Assembly: GCA_021107435.1 (NCBI GenBank)
Contig: JAIOSV010000028.1
Coordinates: forward strand, 28,177-92,176
Reading direction: 5' to 3'
Length of the DNA stretch: 64,000 nt
Source of the DNA: Candidatus Sabulitectum sp.
GTDB lineage: Bacteria; Fermentibacterota; Fermentibacteria; Fermentibacterales; JCC-6
In this document: positions 28,842 through 36,802 of the stretch, in pieces
How positions within the stretch are numbered: the first letter of the stretch is position 1
How the letters are laid out: every line of letters begins with the position of its first letter
Notes under the pieces: model-generated
Told to the model about the DNA's origin: nothing
Databases searched by the model: none
What the model saw: only the letters and a program-made list of their open reading frames with translations
Made by a program: the position numbers and the translations under genes

Positions 28842-30462
28842 CACGAGCCAACAAATGCTTATCAGCGGAAGGCGCCGTACCTGGCTTCAGGTAGGGCGTC
28901 TTTCCGTTCTGGGAATGCTTACTCTCACGGGAATTCTCACGATGGATCGACAGAATTTGACCATTGTGTATGCTGTTGTGGCAGTAGCGGCGCTTCTTGC
29001 CGCGCTTATTACAACCTTCATCATGAAGCGGAATCCCGAAAGCCGGAAACCCTACTGGTTCCTGCTGTACGTTGATGCCTTCCTTCTTGGAACTATCATC
29101 TATGTCAGTGGAGGGATTGACGGACCGTTTTCCCCATTTCTTGTTGTTCACGTTCTTGCGTATGGATTTTACCTAGGAGTTTCCGGCGGGCTTACTGCTG
29201 CCGCCGCCAATGTTATCCTGTCCACGATTTTCTCAATGATCGCACTTAATGTACCCGGAGCAAAAACTACACTCAGCCCTCTACTGGCAACCCTTATTCA
29301 GACGGGTCAGTTTAAACTTTCAACTACTTACATTGCTTTGAGAATATTCATTAACGGTCTTTTGCTCGTTGCTTCGGGCATTGCATCCGGAATGCTCGCC
29401 CAGTCTCTCTACACGGAGAGCGGTCATCTTCAAAGGGTATTAAATAATCTGGCTGAACTCAGAGCAAGAAGCAGACACATACTGGACAGTCTTCATGACG
29501 GAGTTGTAGTGGTCGATTTGAGCGGTGAATTGATAAGCATTAATCCAGCGGCAAAAAAGCTTCTTGGAACTGACAAACCAATGAAAAAATCACAGCTTGG
29601 AGAGATAGTCAGAAGCTTTCTGGAGAACAGAGATTTTCCACCCGGTATTGATATAGTGGTTGAAGAAAAAGTAATCGAGTGCAGATTTAATCATTACGGT
29701 GACACTGAAGGAGCAATAATCATTCTGACGGATGCCACTGAACTTCGAAACTATCAAGCCGCCCTTGAGGAAAGAGATAAACTCTCTCTTATTGGCAGAC
29801 TCAGCGCGACTATGGCCCACGAGATCAGGAATCCCCTGGCGTCAATGAGTGGTGCCGCCCAGATTCTCGCTACAGGTAATCTTGACAGAGGAAAAACTGA
29901 GAGTATGGCTTTACTGATTGAAAAGCAGTCTTTGCGGGTATCAGAGCTTATTGAGGGGTATCTTTCTCTCTCAAGGAGCAGTTCTGACTTCCCATTCACC
30001 AGAATCAACATCAATGAGGTGGTGATGGACAGCGTTGAGAGCGCCATGCATGGTTTTGCCGGTGGAGTCTCTATCAGGGTATACAGATCAGAAGAGACTC
30101 CGACAGTGCTGGGTAACAGAGTAAGGCTGGGCCAGGTTCTTCTTAATCTGATGAGGAATTCCGTTGAAGCCCTCAGCAGCAGACCAGAGCCTGTAATAAC
30201 TATTGAAGTTTCCTTCTCAGATAACAACAGGTCTGTATGTATTGCGGTGAAAGATAATGGAGTTGGAATACACGAGGACCTTATCCGGGAAGTATGGGAG
30301 CCTTTCAAAACATCAAGACAGGAGGGAACCGGGCTTGGTCTCTATATTGTCAGCAAGATTATTAAGGAGCACAGAGGTACTATTGAGGTAGAAAATACCA
30401 CACCGAGCGGTGCTCTTTTCAGAATAAGGCTTCCGGTCGCAGGAAAGGATGCTGATGGATAA
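28834..30462 (+). CDS. pilS: PilS-like membrane sensor histidine kinase
   Basis: A 542-residue two-component kinase predicted to control the PilR-like regulator next to it. The N-terminal 180 residues hold about six membrane spans (LSVLGMLTLTGILTM, VYAVVAVAALLAALITTF and others), as in PilS, which senses pilin in the membrane. A PAS-like domain follows (ILDSLHDGVVVVDLSGELIS). The H-box is MAHEIRNPLASMSGAAQIL, the N-box LLNLMRNSVEAL, and the G-boxes KDNGVGI and GTGLGLYIVSKII. The start is GTG at 28834 inside the pilC end; ATG 28855 is an alternative. The assignment to PilS rests on architecture and operon position. Confidence 0.88.
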   Translation: MDNTSQQMLISGRRRTWLQVGRLSVLGMLTLTGILTMDRQNLTIVYAVVAVAALLAALITTFIMKRNPESRKPYWFLLYVDAFLLGTIIYVSGGIDGPFSPFLVVHVLAYGFYLGVSGGLTAAAANVILSTIFSMIALNVPGAKTTLSPLLATLIQTGQFKLSTTYIALRIFINGLLLVASGIASGMLAQSLYTESGHLQRVLNNLAELRARSRHILDSLHDGVVVVDLSGELISINPAAKKLLGTDKPMKKSQLGEIVRSFLENRDFPPGIDIVVEEKVIECRFNHYGDTEGAIIILTDATELRNYQAALEERDKLSLIGRLSATMAHEIRNPLASMSGAAQILATGNLDRGKTESMALLIEKQSLRVSELIEGYLSLSRSSSDFPFTRININEVVMDSVESAMHGFAGGVSIRVYRSEETPTVLGNRVRLGQVLLNLMRNSVEALSSRPEPVITIEVSFSDNNRSVCIAVKDNGVGIHEDLIREVWEPFKTSRQEGTGLGLYIVSKIIKEHRGTIEVENTTPSGALFRIRLPVAGKDADG

Positions 30463-31837
30463 AAAGAATCTTTCATTACTGCTTGTGGATGATGAAGAAT
30501 CCATGGTGGAATGGCTCTGCATTCTGCTGGAGCAGGACGGCTATAATGTTAAGTGTTTTTCACACCCGGAAGCCGCACTCAAGTGGAGTGAACAGAATCC
30601 GGTTCACGTGCTGATATCAGACATCAAGATGCCGGCGATGAGTGGACTGGAGCTTTATGCAAAAATGCGGGAGATCCATTCGGATATGGCTGGAATCTTC
30701 ATGACCGCCTTCTCAAGTGTGGATACAGCAGTAAAAGCTGTAAGACAGGGTGCTTCCGACTATCTCCTTAAGCCATTCAAGACCGACCAGATGCTGGCTG
30801 CTATTGAGAAAGCAGTACGGGAGAAAAAAATCACAGCGGAGAACAGGGCATTGAAGCAGAAGTTGAGCAGAGAGTGCGATTTCCAGGGCATCATCGGGCG
30901 CTCACAGCCGATTATCAAGCTGCTTGAAATGGTAAGAAGAGTGGCGGATCAACCCAGCAGTGTTCTCATTTCAGGAGAAAGTGGAACCGGTAAGGAACTC
31001 GTCGCTAAGGCTATCCACAACAACAGTATCAGAAAAGATGACCCCTTCATAGGAATTAACTGCGGCAGTCTTTCTCCGAACCTGCTTGAGAGTGAACTTT
31101 TCGGACATAAAAAAGGTTCTTTCACCGGAGCATACAGAGACAAAGAAGGGCTGATGACAGCAGCGGGGCGGGGTACGCTATTTCTTGATGAAATCGGTGA
31201 ACTGAACAAGGATCTCCAGGTAAAGCTTCTCAGAGCAATTCAGGAGCGGCAGGTCCGTCCCGTGGGAGACACAACAACCAAACCCTTCAAGGGCAGGTTG
31301 ATATGCGCCACCAACAGTAACCTTGAGGAAATGGTACGAGATGGCTCTTTTCGCAATGACCTGTACTACAGGCTCAATGTTCTTCCACTGCATGTTCCTT
31401 CACTCAGAGAGCGCAGGGAAGATATCCCCATGCTGATTAAACACTTTCTTGAAAACGGAAACTATCCGGGGAAAGAGCTTTCGAAAGAATCTCTGGAAGT
31501 TTTCATCAAGTACAACTGGCCCGGAAATGTAAGAGAGTTGCAGAACATACTTGAGAGAGTCTGCGTAATGTCAGGCGGCAGCACAGTACAGATTGATGAG
31601 CTCCCCGGTTGTCTTGTAAACAAAGCTTCTCAGGAAGCAATACCTGGCACTACAGAGAGTACAGCAGCAGGTAAGGAGGCTGCTTTACCCATTCTTGCTG
31701 AAATCGAAAAAGCCTGGACCTATTACATTCTGGAAAAGAAGGCCGGCGGAGAAAAAAGGGAAGCCTCAAGAATCCTCGGTATAAACGAGACAACTCTCTA
31801 TCGCCGTTTGCAGAGATACAGGAAGGAGGATGAGTGA
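30449..31837 (+). CDS. pilR: PilR-like sigma-54-dependent response regulator
   Basis: A 462-residue NtrC-family activator. The receiver domain holds the phosphorylation Asp in VLISDIKMPAMSG. The AAA+ domain has Walker A SGESGTGKELVAKAIH, the sigma-54 contact loop as GSFTGA (Ser in place of the common Ala), Walker B GTLFLDEIGEL and arginine-finger region FRNDLYYRLNVLPL. The Fis-type DNA-binding helix-turn-helix is at the end (EASRILGINETTLYRRLQ). It overlaps the kinase gene by 14 nt. The next gene is a pilin behind a sigma-54 promoter, so pilin activation is the likely job. GSFTGA is a tolerated variant in this family. Confidence 0.92.
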   Translation: MLMDKKNLSLLLVDDEESMVEWLCILLEQDGYNVKCFSHPEAALKWSEQNPVHVLISDIKMPAMSGLELYAKMREIHSDMAGIFMTAFSSVDTAVKAVRQGASDYLLKPFKTDQMLAAIEKAVREKKITAENRALKQKLSRECDFQGIIGRSQPIIKLLEMVRRVADQPSSVLISGESGTGKELVAKAIHNNSIRKDDPFIGINCGSLSPNLLESELFGHKKGSFTGAYRDKEGLMTAAGRGTLFLDEIGELNKDLQVKLLRAIQERQVRPVGDTTTKPFKGRLICATNSNLEEMVRDGSFRNDLYYRLNVLPLHVPSLRERREDIPMLIKHFLENGNYPGKELSKESLEVFIKYNWPGNVRELQNILERVCVMSGGSTVQIDELPGCLVNKASQEAIPGTTESTAAGKEAALPILAEIEKAWTYYILEKKAGGEKREASRILGINETTLYRRLQRYRKEDE

Positions 31838-31929
31838 TCGCGTCTTGCAGAATGCCATACAACAATTATTGCCCTTGCGGCAAGGAAGGATTAGCGGTAG
31901 TATTACCTGATAATAATTGAAATGTGTTC

Positions 31930-31945
31930 TGGCAAATATTATGCT
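31930..31945 (+). promoter_or_regulatory. Sigma-54 (RpoN) promoter of the pilin gene
   Basis: TGGCAAATATTATGCT fits the -24/-12 pattern TGGCAC-R-N4-TTGCW, with the invariant GG and GC exactly 10 nt apart. It lies between the PilR-like activator gene and the pilin gene, and the start would be near 31956. Confidence 0.85.
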
Positions 31946-31959
31946 TCAGTATGAAGCAT
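31941..31959 (+). promoter_or_regulatory. Palindrome at the pilin transcription start
   Basis: ATGCTTCA GTA TGAAGCAT is an 8-bp perfect inverted repeat that starts in the -12 box and covers the predicted start point. It may be an operator or the first mRNA hairpin. Confidence 0.5.
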
Positions 31960-31995
31960 GAACATTCAACCCCGTTCTCTTGAAAGGAGAATACG

Positions 31996-32361
31996 ATGAA
32001 AAAAGGTTTCACCCTCATTGAGCTGATGATCGTTGTGGTGATCATCGGTATTCTGGCGGCTATCGCCATTCCCAAGTTCAGTGATGTTTCCGAGACAGCC
32101 AAGAGAAACGCCTGTCGCGCCAACATGCGTACTATCGCCAGCCAGGAAGTTATCTATTTCGCCTCCAATAACAGCAAGTACGGTTCTGCTGCTGAAATTG
32201 GAATGGACGGAGTTCAGTGCGCCACTGCCCAGCTTCCTTACGATGTTGATATTGCCGCTGCCGGTGGTGTTACAAGCACATCGATAACTATTACATGTCC
32301 TGCCGCTGCTTCTCACGGAAACATCGATAATGGTATTGCCTCATGGACTGATTCCAACTAA
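31996..32361 (+). CDS. pilA: Type IV major pilin (PilA-like)
   Basis: A 121-residue class III signal protein. A short leader, MKKG, is cut before Phe by the prepilin peptidase, and the mature protein begins FTLIELMIVVVIIGILAAIA with Glu5 in place. The rest of the helix continues as IPKFSDVSETAKRNACRANM. The globular part is small and Ala/Thr-rich and has Cys residues (VQCATAQL, ITCPAAAS) that could form the C-terminal disulphide loop. AAAGGAG precedes the ATG. The strong terminator after it and the sigma-54 promoter before it make it a one-gene unit, as expected for a highly expressed major pilin. Confidence 0.95.
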   Translation: MKKGFTLIELMIVVVIIGILAAIAIPKFSDVSETAKRNACRANMRTIASQEVIYFASNNSKYGSAAEIGMDGVQCATAQLPYDVDIAAAGGVTSTSITITCPAAASHGNIDNGIASWTDSN

Positions 32362-32377
32362 CTTCATCTGAAGGTGC

Positions 32378-32405
32378 GGGGGCGGCTGTGAAGCCGTCCC
32401 CTTTT
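32378..32405 (+). terminator. Rho-independent terminator of the pilin gene
   Basis: GGGGGCGGCT GTGA AGCCGTCCCC followed by TTTT: a 10-bp stem with one G-T pair, 17 nt after the pilin stop. Confidence 0.88.
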
Positions 32406-32571
32406 CTGTGTGCGCAGTTCATGGCGCGCAGTGCCAGTAACCGGCACTGTTAACCGGCAAACGGGAGCTGCATTGCCTGAGATTACTGAGTGTCCCGGTT
32501 GAAAGCAGTGAAACGGAAAGCGATAAATCTCTGGTGATAAGCCTTGTACCTGGGGTTGGAAACGGCAGAAG

Positions 32572-34431
32572 CTACCTTGAAACAGAAGGTGAATTATACC
32601 TGCAGACAAGAATTCCCCCGGAAACAGATACCACAGGCTCAAGAATATCATTATGCCCTACATAATCCAGTATTGCCAGTCTGTTCTCCATTTCCATAAT
32701 ACATGGATTTGCTCTGTAGAAAGTGACATAATCAATACCGAGATCATCAAGTATGACACACTCTTCTTCAAGGGTGTTCTCCAGATACAGCGGTTGTGTC
32801 GCGGGATGTCTCCAGCCGACGAAAATCTGATTGTCGTAAAAATACCGCTTTTCCTCGTGGAGCGACAGTATTCTGCTTTCCTCTGGAAGCGCGCTGTTTA
32901 GCCACATGTGGGTCATGCCCTCGGGTGATGATATTATGAATCTGTAGTTTGATGTTGTATCCCATTCTCTGGTCAGTACTGATTTAGTAACAATGTATCT
33001 GTAATCTGCCGGGAAGGCAAGGCTTGCTACAAAAATAAAACCAGGCACAACGAAAGATACAATGGATACAGCCGCAAGATAAAAAGAACTGAACATGCTT
33101 CTGGATTGCATGATACGGACAGCTAAAAGTGCCACGAAAGGATATGCAAGAATGGAGTATTTGACTCCCCACCAGGGCGGCCAGATTACGACTATAGCGG
33201 TAATGAAGAATACTATAAGAGGCATAAACAGAAGCCAGCTGCGGTCTTTTCTCAGGAAAGATATACCAAGACCACCCAGTAAAAGCAGAAGAATACCCTC
33301 CATGCTGGTCATGAATATTCCAACATGTTTGGCCACTGAAAAGTTGCGACTGTTATTGATTTCCGAATCTCTGTCATTCATCAGTGTGATTTCCTCAGGG
33401 GCAGGAAGCAGCTTCCATTCCTCCTTTACGAGGGATGAAACCTGATATACAGGATAAACTGGACTTCCAGTATGAACCATTGTTCGCACCGCAAAAGTCA
33501 GCGGAGCTATGGAAATGCACACAAGAGAGATCAGTTTCACTTTGGCAGAAGAGGCGAAGAACAGATATCCTTTGTAAAGAAGAAAGGGAATAAGGAGCAG
33601 AACGGCAGTCTGCTTGGTTGCAAGGGCAAGACCCATGAAAAGCCAGGATGTGTATTGCTTCAAGGATTTGTCATTCAGTTCTCTGACTGCTGCCGCAAAC
33701 GACAGAGTAATGAACATAATCGCCGCTGTATCAGTTTTTGCGAGGGAGCACCAGTAGTAGAGCATTGAACAGAGGAGAACAGTAACTGCCAGTGGAATCC
33801 TGAACTTCTTTTTGATCTCAATTATCCGCATGCCTCTGAAGAGTGCGATAAAAAGCAGGGTCATTTGAAAAACCTGAAGAACACTGAGCTGATTCAGTCT
33901 GTCAGAAGATAGCGAAGCAGGCCATACTGCCATCATTTCATACGTTAGAGGGAAGCCTGAGAATACAGTTTCTTCGAGCCAGTAAACTCTGCCGCTGTTC
34001 AGCCATCTGTCAGGTTGTACAGCATACGTGATTAACGGATCATCAAAGGTAAGATTAGGCATAGAGGCGTAAGTGAGATTAAGAAGAACCACTGCCAGAA
34101 GAGCGACAGCAGCGATGATTTTAAGAATTGACAGTTCAGGAGATCTCTTGATGTTTCTTACCTTTTGCAACAGCAGAAGCATTCCCGGGATTGCGAACAG
34201 AAAGAGCAGAACGGGAGTTACAGTTCTGTTCATTATTCCAAAGAGAGAGAGGGGGATTTCCAGAAGAATAAGCAACAGAATTCCTGAAATTTCCCTGGGG
34301 AGAAGCGGAAAAAGTTTTTTGATTCCAGTGAATTTTTCCGCAAGAAAACCGGCTCCGTAGAAGGCGCACCACACAATCAGGATTTTTGTGATTGTCTGCG
34401 CGAATGACAGGGGGTTCATCCAGTCAAGCAT
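32572..34431 (-). CDS. Polytopic GT-C-like glycosyltransferase family protein
   Basis: A 619-residue protein with about 11-12 membrane spans, for example ILIVWCAFYGAGFLAEKF, ILKIIAAVALLAVVLLNL and WLLFMPLIVFFITAIVVIW. A motif-like acidic loop after the first spans (NLTFDDPLITYAVQPDRWL) and the sentence-like order of spans and loops recall GT-C/ArnT-type enzymes, in which a periplasmic Asp activates a lipid-linked sugar. The last 120 residues are a soluble domain (VGWRHPATQPLYLENTLEEE). No assignment to a specific substrate is possible. GAGGAGAA precedes the ATG. It is 15 nt downstream of the secreted-protein gene at 34447-35355, so both are probably one operon. Confidence 0.72.
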   Translation of the reverse strand: MLDWMNPLSFAQTITKILIVWCAFYGAGFLAEKFTGIKKLFPLLPREISGILLLILLEIPLSLFGIMNRTVTPVLLFLFAIPGMLLLLQKVRNIKRSPELSILKIIAAVALLAVVLLNLTYASMPNLTFDDPLITYAVQPDRWLNSGRVYWLEETVFSGFPLTYEMMAVWPASLSSDRLNQLSVLQVFQMTLLFIALFRGMRIIEIKKKFRIPLAVTVLLCSMLYYWCSLAKTDTAAIMFITLSFAAAVRELNDKSLKQYTSWLFMGLALATKQTAVLLLIPFLLYKGYLFFASSAKVKLISLVCISIAPLTFAVRTMVHTGSPVYPVYQVSSLVKEEWKLLPAPEEITLMNDRDSEINNSRNFSVAKHVGIFMTSMEGILLLLLGGLGISFLRKDRSWLLFMPLIVFFITAIVVIWPPWWGVKYSILAYPFVALLAVRIMQSRSMFSSFYLAAVSIVSFVVPGFIFVASLAFPADYRYIVTKSVLTREWDTTSNYRFIISSPEGMTHMWLNSALPEESRILSLHEEKRYFYDNQIFVGWRHPATQPLYLENTLEEECVILDDLGIDYVTFYRANPCIMEMENRLAILDYVGHNDILEPVVSVSGGILVCRYNSPSVSR

Positions 34432-34446
34432 CTGTTCTCCTCAATG

Positions 34447-35355
34447 TCATGGGAAATCGAAACCGAAGTCCAGATTAAAGTCACCCACGATGAAACTTCC
34501 AGTGAGGCTGTCAACAGCATTCGCGGAGAAGGTTCTGCCATTTTCATCCGTAAGAATTATGAAGTCAATGGGGGCGTTGTGATGGATATATACTTTGTCC
34601 CATGTGTTCAATGGGGAAGAAGAACAGTCGAGACCGTCTATAAGATAACCATTGGAAGAAAATGCTTCAATCAGGGTTATTCTACCCAGGGTAATAGAGT
34701 TTATTACCCATGAACCTGCCTGTGAATCCGAGTAACCGATTTCATCTCCATTGCTGAAAAACATTTCCGGGGTGATTCTGTAGATGCTGTCGGGAGTTGC
34801 GGTGGAAGCAGCAAAAGGAATGGAGCTATTCCCTTCTGAATCGATGGCGGTTATCTCTACTGTTTCTCCCGAATCAATCCATACTCGAAGAAATTCAGAT
34901 GGCAGAAATATTTTATTTCTCATGAGATTTCCGGAGGGAATGAAATTGCCGGTTAGTTCTACGGAAACAAGTGGAACATCTGTTGAATTTACAATGTTCA
35001 GAGGGTTAGAGCCGTAGATGCGATTGAAAACCCCGCCAAACTCTTTCTTTGCCGGAGACACTTCTATTGTATCCACGGAGAGCCCGGGTGCATATCCACT
35101 CAACGAATAAACACCGCCCGAGGTGGTTTCCCAGAAGATATGATTTATGTAAACATAAGGAAGTTCAACGGTGCGCATCGAGTTAGAACCTATAGTTGAA
35201 GAAAATGATACTGAACTAAGAACAGTGGAAGCGGGCAGTATGTAATGCATGCTTACTATATCTTCAGAAAGAAGGTTGCTGATACATACAGTGGTGCTTA
35301 TGCCGGTATCAGGGAGAGTAAGAGGGAGCAGGAGCAATACATCCAACAGAAACAT
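34447..35355 (-). CDS. Secreted protein with three degenerate units related to the lipoprotein-cluster domain
   Basis: A 302-residue protein with an N-terminal signal (MFLLDVLLLLPLTLPDTG). By eye it divides into three units of about 85-95 residues, each opening with a strand plus Asn (VCISNLLSEDIVSMHY, LNIVNSTDVPLVSVEL, VINSITLGRITLIEAF). Each continues through a turn with a large hydrophobic or aromatic residue and ends in an acidic stretch such as DSEGNSS or DENGRTF. That resembles the domain repeated at 42.2-47.6 kb (ITN-x-L, DEDGD-x-Y), but WG is not kept. The relation is a hypothesis. AAGGAAA precedes the ATG. It leads an operon with the GT-C-like gene, so it may act on or beside the glycan. 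Confidence 0.6.
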   Translation of the reverse strand: MFLLDVLLLLPLTLPDTGISTTVCISNLLSEDIVSMHYILPASTVLSSVSFSSTIGSNSMRTVELPYVYINHIFWETTSGGVYSLSGYAPGLSVDTIEVSPAKKEFGGVFNRIYGSNPLNIVNSTDVPLVSVELTGNFIPSGNLMRNKIFLPSEFLRVWIDSGETVEITAIDSEGNSSIPFAASTATPDSIYRITPEMFFSNGDEIGYSDSQAGSWVINSITLGRITLIEAFSSNGYLIDGLDCSSSPLNTWDKVYIHHNAPIDFIILTDENGRTFSANAVDSLTGSFIVGDFNLDFGFDFP

Positions 35356-35667
35356 ACTGTTTCCTTTTCTTTGAGATTTGTCTCTAGCCTGAGCAAAGGC
35401 AATATACCGACTTCCCCTGTCGTGCAGTAGTGTTGGAGAAAGAAAAAGGGAAGCATAATGTGTTAGAGCTTATTCCATTGTTACGGGAATATCAAGTTTC
35501 CTTTTGTTCCTTACGGCATATCAGTCTGACTGGACGGGGACTCCGCCTTTCGTCATTATTTGTCTATTGGAAAAAGCAGGGCAGAGAGATCTGCTCATTG
35601 TAAACGCCGTGTTTCCGCAAACATCACAAGCAGCCTGGCTGGCAGGCAGAGCTGAAGGAGTTCAAAT
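35356..35667. other. Intergenic region before the CmcI-like gene
   Basis: The divergent promoter region of two genes. A 47-codon frame (VLELIPLLREYQVSF...) and a different-frame stretch at 35504-35725 are open, but neither has a family or signal pattern I recognise. AAGGAG lies before the ATG at 35668. Nothing else seen. Confidence 0.4.
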
Positions 35668-36477
35668 ATGCCTGAGTATATGGAAGAGAACCTTGAAATG
35701 CCGTTGCGGGATGTTCTTGTATTGATGCAGAACCGTATTATGAAGGAAAGCAAGTATTTTGGGGTGCCCGCTCTGATGAGTCCAACAGACAGCTGGGTAT
35801 ACCAGGAGATAATACACGAAACGAAGCCTGATGTAATCATTGAGATCGGGAATTCCAGAGGGGGCGGACTACTGTATTATGCCCATCTGTGCGATCTTCT
35901 CGGAAGTGGTCGAGTCATTGGCATAGATATATCGCATAACCGTGTTCCTGACACGGTAAGAAACCATCAGCGAGTAACTCTTATAGAAGGTGACGCCTGC
36001 GACCGGTTCCCGGATGTTTATAAACTCATCCCGGAGCAGGATCGGGTTCTTGTGATCGAGGACAGCTCCCATACATACGAGAACACTCTCAACATTCTGA
36101 GATTGTATTCAACATTTGTGAAGCCGGGCGATTATTTTATTGTCGAGGATGGAATATGTCATCACGGCCTTTCACTGGGACCAAAACCCGGGCCCTATGA
36201 GGCAACCGGAGCATTCCTGGCCGAGAACAGCGACTTCAAGCTGGAACGTTCCCGGGAATCTTTCCTGATAACCTGGAATCCGAAAGGCTATCTCAGGCGA
36301 ATATCTGACAGTCAGGAAAAATCAGCTAAGCTCAGGAATCTACACCAACGATCCGGATCCGGCAGATCGCGCCTGCTGTCTCGCCTGGGGCGTATAGTCT
36401 GGTTTCTAACTCCACCCATTCTGTACCGTATTTTTCAAGTGATTTTTCGAACGATGCGAAGCCGCAGATCGGTCTGA
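35668..36477 (+). CDS. CmcI/cephalosporin-hydroxylase-family SAM methyltransferase
   Basis: A 269-residue protein of the CmcI family, whose members are SAM-dependent O-methyltransferases of sugars or small molecules despite the hydroxylase name. SAM-binding motif I is VIIEIGNSRGGGLLYYA. Next are the acidic VIGIDISHNRV and VLVIEDSSHTYENTLNIL, then the FVKPGDYFIVEDGICH segment with the metal-site acidic residues. Typical length is about 230-270 residues. The C-terminal extension (GRIVWFLTPPILYRIFQVIF) is hydrophobic and may anchor it to the membrane. It sits among glycan genes, so methylation of a surface sugar is likely; the substrate is unknown. Confidence 0.82.
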   Translation: MPEYMEENLEMPLRDVLVLMQNRIMKESKYFGVPALMSPTDSWVYQEIIHETKPDVIIEIGNSRGGGLLYYAHLCDLLGSGRVIGIDISHNRVPDTVRNHQRVTLIEGDACDRFPDVYKLIPEQDRVLVIEDSSHTYENTLNILRLYSTFVKPGDYFIVEDGICHHGLSLGPKPGPYEATGAFLAENSDFKLERSRESFLITWNPKGYLRRISDSQEKSAKLRNLHQRSGSGRSRLLSRLGRIVWFLTPPILYRIFQVIFRTMRSRRSV

Positions 36478-36802
36478 GCACAGGCAGTAATTGACACACT
36501 AAAAGGTGGAAGGCACCATGTCAAAACTTGGTTATAATCAATTTTCAACTGCACCCGCATTACTGGTTTCTCTGGGGAATTATAGTAGAAAGCACCCGTT
36601 GACAACACATTGTTAATTCCTAATAGTATCACATTCTAGCATATAGGGAGCTATGGCTAAAGAGATGAGGTATTAGATTCAAACAGGTTTACTTCTAATA
36701 GCAAATTTGGCTTAATTTCCGGAGTAATTTATGTTAGGAATGCCTAGGAATGCTAGGAATGTTGCAGTACTTTCACACTTATTTCATGGATGGGGGAGAA
36801 CA
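36478..36802. other. Intergenic region with three TAGGAATG repeats
   Basis: A/T-rich gap with no gene. Three direct copies of TAGGAATG lie at 36735, 36745 and 36754, spaced about one helical turn (10 and 9 nt), 42 nt before the cargo gene. This could be a regulatory site or a chance tandem. A GGGGGAGA ribosome site follows. Confidence 0.45.

Noticed and set aside
35504-35725. Plus-strand ORF of 73 codons before the CmcI-like gene
   Set aside because: Runs out of frame into the real gene and shows no family pattern; a frameshifted gene was considered, but the two open frames here do not join into a recognisable protein.
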